Assembly: GCA_001632435.1 (NCBI GenBank)
Contig: KV424058.1
Coordinates: forward strand, 1 to 64,000
Source: Calocera cornea HHB12733
Lineage: Eukaryota > Basidiomycota > Dacrymycetes > Dacrymycetales > Dacrymycetaceae
Length of the DNA: 64,000 bases
Reading direction: 5' to 3'
The translations under genes and the position numbers were made by a program. The notes under the pieces are model-generated. The model did no database searches, was not told where the DNA came from, and worked only from the letters and a program-made list of their open reading frames with translations. Of this stretch, positions 55,197 to 64,000 are shown piece by piece (within the stretch, counting starts at the first letter, position 1; each line of letters opens with the position of its first letter).

Positions 55197-55619
55197 TGGA
55201 GCGAGCGAGTCCGCATTGCTGCGACCTCCAATTGTGGGCGCATATATAAACTGTCAATGCCCGAGGTTACGTGTCCTGTGCGCAATGCGATACGTGGTTT
55301 GATGTGAGCCACGCGCCCAATAGACGCGGGTCCGGCATTGTATGTGGGCCTCCGCAGTTTGACACTCGTCAAGAGCCAGCATCCACGAAGTTGTCCGCAG
55401 CGGGCACTGTATTTTTCTCTGCTGTCGTGTTCCCGAGGCAGGAGAAGGCTGTTGCTAGAGAGACCGGAGCTCCATTGACTCTCCCGGGAGTTGCGTAAAC
55501 AAGCGCCCTGGTGGCTGTCCGCGAATCCCGCCTTACCCCTCCTCGACCCTGAACCGAATTTGGGGCGAACGCCATCTTTGACCAACCATACCAAACACCT
55601 TCTTGTCCCGTCTCATGGC
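55197..55619. promoter_or_regulatory. Divergent promoter, F-box gene / RRN6-like gene
   Basis: 423 bases between divergent starts. A TATATAAA-type box (near 55244-55250, plus strand TATATAAA) lies about 50 bases upstream of the F-box start on the opposite strand. No other motif was recognised. Confidence 0.4.
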
Positions 55620-58600
55620 ATGGACAGCTGGCCATTCGACTTGCGACCCACTGTCCCGACGGACAGAAGGTCGGTCCTCAGGCGGAGTGAGGCGAATAAA
55701 CCGATAGAGAGCAGGAACGCCCTTGATGTGGGGTCGAGGGGCGTTGCTGCCCTGACGCGCTCAGAGGCTGGCCGGCTAGAGTGGAGATTTGCGGCCAATC
55801 CCCATAGTGAAGGTAGGTATAAGCGCGTTGAAATGGACCTTGCTAAGGAAGTGGGTAGGTCAGCGATTGAGTTCAACTGTTGCATCGGTTGTCAAGATCT
55901 TCCCGGATACTGCGCCTCCGCCTGCTATCGCTACACGAGCAAAAGCTCACGAGACTGCCGACGATGCAGTGAGTTGACTGGCCAAGCCCTGTCTGCACGC
56001 ATTATCTCAACATGTTGTAGCTTCAGTTCATGCATACACACTATCCCGATGTCATGGGGTTCCCTGCAGAGCTTCTGGAAAGTGAGATCGTAGCAGACCG
56101 GGCGACTCTGAATCAAGATCCCTTCGATGTCTATCGTGGCAATCGATTGGCAGCTGTACGGGCGTCGGAGGGACCCAGTGCTTTTGGATATCTGGCATGG
56201 GCGATGGGATATAACATGCAGTCGCTGAGTACGAATAGCGTCTCCCTGCTCGGGCGAAAGCTAACTCCCGGTAGATGTCGCATCTATCTTACCCCGAGCT
56301 GCTGGTACCCACAACTATGAGATCTCGCCCCAAGCTACACCCATAGTAACTCTCGATACTCCTATTCAGCAGGTCATCTTCAGAAGCGTCTCAAACGACA
56401 GTGGAGCCACCTCTTTGCTCGGAGTCCGTACCATCTCCGGCACCTCCATCTTTCAAGTGAACGAAGACTCGGAGAAACCGTCCCTGGTCGTGGTCGAGAA
56501 CCTGGGAGAGCTGCAATCAGAGCACACCAATGGACACCGACAAGTTGACCTTGCTATTGCCGGCACTTCCGAGCTGAACGTGGTTGCCGTTGATGATGAA
56601 GGAACCGTTCACCGATGGTCTACTGAGCAGTTGGCCGCCTTGTAAGTTCAGTATACGCATGTTCCCACAATGTGTTTGACATAGAACAGCCCTCGCTCAA
56701 GTGATGCGTTGCCATCAGATCGATTCTACAGAATTGCGTTCTGCTCGGATTCAGAGCAGGTTGTGCTGGCTAGCAGCAGACGCCTGCAACGCCTTGACTT
56801 CCGTGTACGCGTTTATATGTCATGCGGACCCACCCAGCTGAGATCAGAGTAGTCGCCCGACTTTGTGTCACTCCATGACCTGGCCCAAGACCACAGGGAT
56901 CTGATTACGGGTATTGAAGTCCTAGATGGCCCTGAGCTCTGCTGCGTGACGACGACCGACCACTTGGCATGGTTCGATGCTCGCAACACCACGCGTCCAC
57001 TGCTCAAGTGGAAGCATCATTGTGCATGGGATAGGACACTATCCACCAGCACCTTCGGGAGCGGCTCAGGTAAGTAAAACTCGATTGGCCCAGAGATACT
57101 GTCTGAGTTTGCAGCAGAACGTTCAGCTTTCCTGTGGTCGCGCGCGAGCCCGCTTGTCACCGCTTATAATCTAGACATATCTCACGGACTGATTGCGACT
57201 TCCACCAGTCCTTACACTCCCATTCCCAAAACGAACCAGAAGGAGAGGGAAGGGTTCGTTGTGCTGCCGACGAACAATCCGCATGCGTCGCTCTTCTTTG
57301 ATATGTCCGACCGCGGCAGCGTGTTTGCGCAGTACTTTAGGTCGTCTGACAGTGAGCAAGGGGATCAAATGATTTCTGTCGACTGGTCGGACGATGTCAA
57401 CGCTCTGGAGGAGGATGCCTCGAAGCTCGCCGAGGACCTCGGCCCATTCGCGGAACGAACTAATCGGACTGTGGACATGCGAGGCATTTATGAAGGTACG
57501 AAGCCTGATGTTCAGTCCAGTATAATGCTTACGCATTCGAGCAGCAACATTCATCCGTCAGAACCCTTCGCCCTCAATGAAGGATGCGCTACAAGAAGTC
57601 GCCGAGTTACTGCAAAAGATGCCGACGGTAGCTAACGAGCAGGAATTCCTGGCTGAGCATATGCTGACAACGTATGTTCGTGAGATGGTTATCTCATCCT
57701 TTGGCTGATATCCCTGTAGTTTCGATATGGCATTCATGTCGCAAGAGGAGCCTCCCAAGCGTCGACGGTCTGATTTCCTTACGGGCACTGCCTTGTCTCG
57801 CGTGCATGCTCCTGCCGACTGGCTGCTGAGCAAAATTAGGGACATGAAGTTGTCCAACACAGCTGCTTTGGCTACATCGAACGCAGCATTCCTTCAAAGG
57901 ACCGGCACCCAGCTATCGTCGAAAGGATCTGACGGAAGTTCTCCGCAGGCGTATCTCATGATGGATCCCGAAACGCGCGCTCTTCGCGAGATCATGTCAA
58001 CATCGGAGACGGAAGCAGCGAATACACTCGCTCTCGATATCGGTTTGTCAGAGAATGTCTATTCGAACGATGGTGTCCGAACATCAGCCCTGCAGAACGG
58101 GTCGGCATTCGACGACCTCGAGAGTGCTGCCGGCGCACTGTCCCTCAAGGACCCCGAACCTTCTGCGCTGTCATTCGGCTATCTTCGCCCGCGCAGCCAA
58201 ACTGCCCCAACCGATGTTGATGATTCGACCTCGCAAGCTACGGCGGCCAACGAGCCGGACAAGGCACCTGTCGATGCATCGCTTGGTGCTCGGTTGCTGC
58301 TCAGTGATTGGATTCCCGGATCTGACCCAGGCGACTACGAATATGTCGATCCATACGGGGTGGTCGAACCCAGGCCACGGGTTCCACGAACGTTTAGGCA
58401 AACGACTGCTTTCAAAGATGCCACCCAGCCACCTGAGATAGCCACACAGGGGCCCCTCGATATCTCCCAGTTACGGCAGCAACCGCCTATGATTCTGAGT
58501 ACTCAGCCTCCGATGATTCTCAGCACACAGCCCATTCCGCAGCGAAGGGTTTTCCCCACTTCGCCGGCTGCTCCCTTCGCTTCTCAAATCCCACGAAACC

Positions 58601-58740
58601 GGCTCCCTTCCACCAACATGCCCGCGTCATCGCAGGAGCTGTGGCCAAGCACACAGCAGGTGCCGGGGCCGTTCGGCGAGCGGCCGGAGGCTAGGGCCGC
58701 GAAGAAGAAAGCGGCGAGGAAGAGGTTAGCTGGATTCTAG
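55620..58740 (+). CDS. RRN6: RNA polymerase I initiation factor RRN6-like
   Basis: Rrn6 (TAF1C in animals) is the beta-propeller subunit of the Pol I core factor. The ATG at 55620 gives MDSWPFDLRPTVPTDRRSVL. Propeller-like segments follow: QVDLAIAGTSELNVVAVDDEG (56540-56610), LITGIEVLDGPELCCVTTTD then HLAWFDARNTTRPLLKWKHH (56880-57020), and SHGLIATSTSPYTPIP. The C-terminal part has ADWLLSKIRDM, LLLSDWIPGSDPGDYEYVDP and a Lys/Arg-rich end, AAKKKAARKRLAGF, with SQ...QVPGPFG before it, as in fungal Rrn6. About eight introns; the joins between 55790 and 56040 and between 57500 and 57730 are uncertain. A direct duplication (PPMILSTQ twice) lies near 58480-58530. The family call rests on the WFDAR/KHH block and the C-terminus. 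Confidence 0.65.
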
Positions 58741-59298
58741 CTTAATGTCTCGTCCGTGGGTCAGACGACGAAATGCGTTGCTCTCGCCTCTCTTTCCTGA
58801 TAGGTGAGAGGGATGCACGCTCGGCGATTGGCCGAGAATCTGCGATATCGAGGTCTGCCTCCGCCCGGCTCGATTCTGCGTAACCCCAACCCTCAGCGGA
58901 CACGACATGGACTGCACTTTTTCAAAGGAGACGACAGAACAAGACAGGACCTACTCCCCTGATCGTCATACTCTGGGGACATGGAGATCGAGACCGGCTC
59001 CGGCTAGCGGGACCACGTCTAAACCCCAAACACAGCCTTGCCATGGGGCAGCATGGACTTGTGGTCTCGTGACCTAGGGATGCGCGATGGGCACACTGGG
59101 CCGTCGTCGGGCCCTGGCAACAATCCTCCCTGTGCGCCGATCTCGATGTTCATACATTCAAAGTTACCCAAAACCCATTTTGATTATCGTGGAAGTCGCA
59201 ATCCTCAAACCTATAAGTATGAATACTCTAATGTCCGGACGACGAACATCAGTCCCTGCCACCTTCCCCTCTAATCTCGCCGAGCAACACCGCCAACG
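58741..59298. other. Intergenic, promoter of dehydrogenase copy 2
   Basis: 558 bases without a supported gene. Confidence 0.45.
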
Positions 59299-60458
59299 AT
59301 GTCTACCAAAACGATGAAGGCCGTTATACAGCACTCGTATGGCCAACCAGCCCAGGTGCTCAAGATCGAGCAAGTTCCGCTGCCTTCATTCGACGAATCC
59401 TCTGACAAGCTCCTTGTACGAGTGAAGGCAGTTAGCATCAACCCCCTCGACTATATCATGATCAAGGGCGGCCTTAAGTTCCTCGTCAACGAGCCGATGC
59501 CCGTGATCCCTGGTGCGGACGTCAGCGGAGTTGTTGTCAAGGCCGGAAGAGGCACTGGATTCAAGGAGGGCGACGAGGTGTTCGGCTTTATCAACATGTT
59601 CATACGAAGTTCGTTCAATCGCAGTCAACCTAGACGCTCAACTGATGATTGGACAGGCTCGATGGCCGAGTACTGCACCATCTTCGCCCAGAACTGTGCC
59701 TTGAAGCCAAAGGCCCTCTCTCATGAGGAAGCTTCTTGTCTTCCCGTCGCCGGTCTTACGGCCATACAAGCCCTGCAGCTGCATAGCGGGCCGAAGGACT
59801 CGGCGTTCATCCCTGCCGGGCTCGGCGGTGTCGGCTCCATTGCCCTTCAGCTCGCTAAACCGTACGCTGGCTTCAAACGTACGATCACCACCGCTTCGAC
59901 CGCTAAAGTCGAGCTGGTGAAGAAGCACATCTCCGACGTGGACGAGGTGATCGACTATAAGAAAGTGGACGAAACCAAGGCAATCCCCGCACGGTCGTGC
60001 GACTTTGTCCTAGACCAGTTCGGCAAGCCCTCCCGGTACGTCCGATACATGCGCAAGCCGCCTACGGGCACTCGCGCCCAGGGCAAGCCGAGCATCATCT
60101 CCATCATGACCCCGCCGAACGCGGAGAAGTGCCAGGAAGGGTGGGAGATGCGCGTCAACACGTTCATGCAGATCGGGCTTAACACTATGGATCGGGCGAC
60201 GCGCCTCAAGATCCCCGGGTGGATACGCTACGACAGCTTCTATGCGCTGCCAAGGGGGAAGGATCTGCAGATCCTGGCGGACTTGGCGGACTTGGGCAAG
60301 CTCAGGCCGATAATTCACAAAGGTGAGCGTCCTGGCTATTGATGCGAGAAGCAGTGGCTGAACAGTGGACAGTCTTCCCTCTGGATCAGGCAGTCGAAGC
60401 CATCATTTTGGCTGAAAGCAAGCCAGCTGGGAAGGTGGTTATCTGCATGAGCAAATGA
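59299..60458 (+). CDS. Zinc-type alcohol dehydrogenase-like protein (MDR), copy 2
   Basis: ATG at 59299: MSTKTMKAVIQHSYGQPAQV. VRVKAVSINPLDYIMIKGG and PGADVSGVVVKAGRGTGF are the substrate-domain core; FIPAGLGGVGSIALQLAKPY is the cofactor-binding turn; VIDYKKVDETKAIPARSCDF follows. One intron near 59595-59656 can be removed to join EVFGF to GSMAEYC, though the unspliced frame is also open. The last intron (about 60322-60364) joins IIHK to WTVFPLDQAVEAIILAESKP and a stop at 60458. No catalytic-zinc Cys/His set is seen, so it is probably a zinc-independent reductase of the quinone-oxidoreductase/enoyl-reductase type. About 360 residues. It appears intact, unlike copy 1. Confidence 0.85.
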
Positions 60459-61258
60459 AGACCACATGATTGCATTTTACCCCATCCATAATGCTCTTGC
60501 CAACATCCTTTGTCTTGCGTCAATGCGACAATAGCTCCTTGGCTCATAATATTAACTCGTCCCTACGCATCCACCGTCGCCTCCGATACAAACCTCGCTG
60601 CTCACGGACCACGTCGTATCGCAGGATCCTTCTCGTGCATGTAGGAGTCCCACCTTGCGTGTTGTCAACGGCCCCCGCGATGACGGGTGCAGGTAGGCTT
60701 CTGAGATCTTGGTTCTGGGCATCTTGGCGGCTCGTTCTTTGTGGCAGTGATCGGAGATGAACGAGCTCGTGTTCTACGTTGTGTGACCTGCAAACGTCCA
60801 TGCGAATAGTCTATTCCGTCTAAGGGAATTCTCAACATCTGTATCCGTGAGCGTTCTGTGATTGGCTGAGAAACCGGTTCATGGGCCCTGGCCACCGTTT
60901 TGCCGCCTTTCCGATCATCGCCACCATACCCACCTCACCCCACGGATCGTACAATGGGGGCGAGGAGGCGGCGAAGTTACAAAGTCGTTGAGAAGAGGTG
61001 GTAGGGCAGCGGTGAGGAAAGTCGTAATCCCCGGCCCGAATGCTGCAGTTGCCGGGCAACCGTAGATGCAGGCACGGTAACTCCGACAAAACGCGTGGAA
61101 CCGGACATGGACGTCACAGACGCGCCTGGGAGGCGCGCGTCAGGTGGACCCTCACCAAGCCGTCCTAAAAACCAGGGTCCCCCCAGGAGGGGTATTTCCT
61201 GCGTCGACCCCAATGTCCTTGAAGGGGGTGGGGTACAGCACAACTGTGTTGTACCCCC
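60459..61258. other. Intergenic up to the second gap
   Basis: No supported gene. Ends in C/G-rich sequence and an imperfect inverted repeat (GGGGTACAGCACA facing TGTGTTGTACCCC) at 61230-61257, touching the N run. Confidence 0.45.
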
Positions 61259-61648
61259 NNNNNNNNNNNNNNNNNNNNNNNNNNNNNNNNNNNNNNNNNN
61301 NNNNNNNNNNNNNNNNNNNNNNNNNNNNNNNNNNNNNNNNNNNNNNNNNNNNNNNNNNNNNNNNNNNNNNNNNNNNNNNNNNNNNNNNNNNNNNNNNNNN
61401 NNNNNNNNNNNNNNNNNNNNNNNNNNNNNNNNNNNNNNNNNNNNNNNNNNNNNNNNNNNNNNNNNNNNNNNNNNNNNNNNNNNNNNNNNNNNNNNNNNNN
61501 NNNNNNNNNNNNNNNNNNNNNNNNNNNNNNNNNNNNNNNNNNNNNNNNNNNNNNNNNNNNNNNNNNNNNNNNNNNNNNNNNNNNNNNNNNNNNNNNNNNN
61601 NNNNNNNNNNNNNNNNNNNNNNNNNNNNNNNNNNNNNNNNNNNNNNNN
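61259..61648. other. Assembly gap (390 N)
   Basis: Run of N separating normal-composition DNA on the left from an AT-rich island on the right. Confidence 0.99.
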
Positions 61649-62900
61649 ACTGTCCATATAGTACCCAGTCTTCCATTCAAAATTTGTGGAATTTCATAAG
61701 TTGGAAAGTTTTGGGTATATGGCCAACATTAAAAGCAACAACAAATTGTACCCTTTACCATAGTATCATTTGTCTATTCATAAGCAATCACTTCCTACTT
61801 ATATATCTTTCCCAATTTCTCAAATCTGCTTTATATATGTCTAAATATGATTCCTCTCAAGTAGCAAGTCAATCCATACAGCCATTAATATTATATTACT
61901 CATTTGCTATTCAGGGTACTATAGGGCCTAACAAGACATACATACTCCAACTATAGCGGCATGTGCAACACATTTCTACCTAATCAAATCTATCTGGAAA
62001 AGACGTTTGGACCTCTGACTGATGATTTCCTATGCAATAGCACTGATATAAGCATTGAAAGGCAGTACAGCAGGGGCTGCAGCAGTGTATCAGCACATGT
62101 TTTGAGAAAATAGAGGCCTTCCCACAGTTAAATATCCTTTATTTTTTGCCTCAATCATAACAGAGGGGTCCTAAACACATTGCCAGTATCTAATATACAA
62201 GTAGAATAATAGAATTATGTGATTGCAGGGCTGCAGCAATGCTGCTTTTATTATAGGGGCCCTGCATTTCCGGCCCCTAGCCCATTTTTCCACTGGCTAA
62301 CGGATCGCTGCAGCAGGGCCCTGTGGCTGTGACCTTCCCAGCCACATTAGGGTCATGTCGGGAAACCCCTCTCTAGGGTCCTTGACATTAGGACCGTGAG
62401 CTGTGGACCCTCGCGATCCTTGTGAGCCTATCCACCACCTTCCGGCAGCTTGCGAGATGCAGATCTCAAGTATTATAAATACAAGGCCTTCCCAGGGGCC
62501 TTTCACCTGACAGCCCTGACGGGAGTGCTAGGGCCTGCCCAGCCCTGAACATAGGGCTGCGCGACTGTAGATGCAGGTGATAGTCCTCATTCCACAGCCA
62601 CATGGCAAATTGACCATAGTTCCATGCTGCAGCCGTGATTGTCATTTTTCTGGCCCCATCTGTTGGCTCCCGCCATCCGGATGCTTGTAGATATGCAAGC
62701 TCAGTGCATTATAATGACTGCTGTTGCAATGTGCTGGTGGAGACAAATATTGTAAATGGACACAACAGGGTGATACCCCTTTCATTGTTGGGCTCACCAT
62801 TTTGGTATACACGGTACATCAACATGGCTACTTGAACAAGCCACTTGATCTATAGATATGTATATGCTTGTTCAATGTGTCATTCAACTGAAGTAACATT
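61649..62900. mobile_element. AT-rich island, probable transposon or LTR remnant
   Basis: Base composition changes sharply after the gap: 61649-62250 is AT-rich, unlike the rest of the window. It is followed by a more GC-rich block (62250-62560) with repeated GGGCCCTG, AGGGTC and CAGGGCTGC words and a TATAAATA box at 62473-62480. Such a TATA-bearing block is what an LTR would look like, but no TG...CA ends with target duplication, primer-binding site or pol domain could be defined. No gene is supported: the open frame to 61956 begins across the gap. Confidence 0.4.
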
Positions 62901-63282
62901 GACATACCTTGTCTGTGTCCGTAGGTATGGCTTGAGTATGGAGAACACGCATGAGCGTCCCGTCAACGCAGGGGAGAGCTCCAGAAAAGTAGTGATATCT
63001 TTGCCCGCTAGCCGTCTTTGTCTAAACCTACAAAGGATGTGAGAGGCTGAAGTATGGAGTGATAAATGGTACATACATTGTCACCTGGCTGGGCAAGGGG
63101 CCTTGTCCAGCAACGGCCGAGATTGGTCTGCACTGCCACTGCAACTTCGGTGGTGCCAGAGCTGCACGCGCGGCACACTGTCGGAAAAGGTGGTGAACAT
63201 CGCGCCCCAAGATTAGGTATTCTTATGGCGACTCTCCCACCCGATAGTCCGCACTGATACCGGTCTCCAATACTTCTCAACT
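62901..63282. promoter_or_regulatory. Upstream region of dehydrogenase copy 3
   Basis: Normal composition resumes. It carries the 36-base block at 63190-63225, 57 bases before the start codon, which recurs at 191-226. Confidence 0.4.
63190..63225 (+). repeat. 36-base dispersed repeat, copy 2
   Basis: Matches 191-226 at 34 of 36 positions without gaps; mismatches are at repeat positions 16 and 21. Lies in the promoter of dehydrogenase copy 3. Confidence 0.85.
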
Positions 63283-64000
63283 ATGTCCACCAAAACCATG
63301 AAAGCGCTCATCCAGACGGCATATGGCGAGCCTGCCGACGTTCTCAAAGTGATGACCGTCCCCGTCCCGACCATCGACGAGTCCTCCGACAAGATCCTCG
63401 TGCGCGTCAAGGCCGTCAGCATGAACCCGCTCGACTACCTCATTGTCCGCGGCGGGCTCAAGTTCATCTGGGTCACGCCGATGCCTGCGCCTGTTGGATG
63501 CGACATGAGCGGGGTTGTCGTCAAGGCTGGGAGGAAGTCGCCGTTCAAGCCAGGCGATGAGGTGTACGGGGCGACAAGTATACAGGCGTTCGGTACGTCC
63601 TTGTTCCTTTCTCTTTCTTGATCACAGTGTATTGATGATCCGCCAATAGGCTCGCTGGCTGAGTACGGCATCTTCGAGTCACGGAATTGCGGCATCAAGC
63701 CCAAGACGCTGTCGCACGAAGAAGCCTCGTGCCTTCCTGTAGTTGGCATCACCTCTCTAGAGGCTTTCCGGCGGCACACCGGTCCTAAGGACACTGCATT
63801 CATCCCCGCTGGTGTCGGAGGTGTGGGGCACATAGCGCTGCAGCTCGCCAAGGCCTATGCTGGGTTCAAGCACACCATCACTACTGTTTCCACGGCGAAG
63901 GTCGAGGTGCTCAAACAACATATACACGATGTGGACGAGGTGATCGACTACAAGAAAGTTGACCCTGCCACTGTCATCCCTGCGGGGTCATGTGACTTTG
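63283..64000 (+). CDS. Zinc-type alcohol dehydrogenase-like protein (MDR), copy 3, cut by window end
   Basis: ATG at 63283: MSTKTMKALIQTAYGEPADV, almost the same as copy 2 at its N-terminus. VRVKAVSMNPLDYLIVRGG, CDMSGVVVKAGRKSPFKPGD and, after an intron near 63592-63649, GSLAEYGIFESRNCGIKPK. FIPAGVGGVGHIALQLAKAY is the cofactor turn and VIDYKKVDPATVIPAGSCDF the last visible part. The 3' third lies beyond the window. Copies 2 and 3 share strand and intron positions, so they are a tandem pair separated by the gap and the AT-rich island. Confidence 0.85.

Noticed and set aside
61095..61956. Open frames across the second N run
   Set aside because: They exist only because of the N bases; the visible parts have different composition on each side.

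Overview
This 64 kb window is nuclear DNA of a filamentous basidiomycete, most likely an Agaricomycete (mushroom or polypore class). Nearly every gene is broken by short GT-AG introns of about 50-60 bases. Genes sit close together on both strands, and the protein repertoire is fungal: ATG9, a Ycf1-like ABCC pump, secreted glycosidases, a C2H2 factor with a fungal regulatory domain and an LRR-like F-box protein. No prokaryotic features, rRNA or tRNA genes were seen. Two runs of N (22033-22252 and 61259-61648) mark assembly gaps.

Layout. 0.4-6.1 kb: ATG9 (-) diverging from a Zip3/RNF212-like RING protein (+), then an ECM15/UPF0045 gene (-). 6.4-12.6 kb: three unrecognised zinc-ribbon, proline-rich genes (-), of which the first and third are clear paralogues. 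13.4-16.7 kb: proteasome beta-5 (+) tail to tail with a secreted GH43 enzyme (-). 17.1-22.0 kb: a Ycf1-like ABCC transporter (-) whose 5' end runs into the first gap. 23.4-24.9 kb: a secreted GH26-type glycosidase (+). 25.3-28.8 kb: UFD1 (-) and CCT4 (+) sharing a compact promoter. 28.8-35.7 kb: a gene-poor stretch holding a TIR element and many simple repeats. 35.7-38.9 kb: a C2H2 transcription factor (+). 39.8-43.4 kb: an alpha/beta hydrolase (+), BUD23 (+) and Ran/GSP1 (-). 44.0-48.5 kb: a membrane-anchored aspartic protease (-) and a CHFR-like RING/PBZ ligase (-). 48.8-55.2 kb: a zinc-type dehydrogenase with an apparent frameshift, a DUF7330-like protein, an LEA-2-like membrane protein and an F-box protein (all -). 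55.6-58.7 kb: an RRN6-like Pol I factor (+). 59.3-64.0 kb: two more dehydrogenase paralogues (+), the last cut by the window edge, separated by a gap and an AT-rich island that looks like transposon-derived DNA.

The genes do not form a single pathway. Several conserved ones belong to protein quality control and ribosome supply (ATG9, PRE2, UFD1, CCT4, BUD23, RRN6). The accessory layer consists of secreted hydrolases, the ABCC pump, the dehydrogenase family and the zinc-ribbon family. The zinc-ribbon family at 6.4-12.6 kb is the best candidate for something undescribed.
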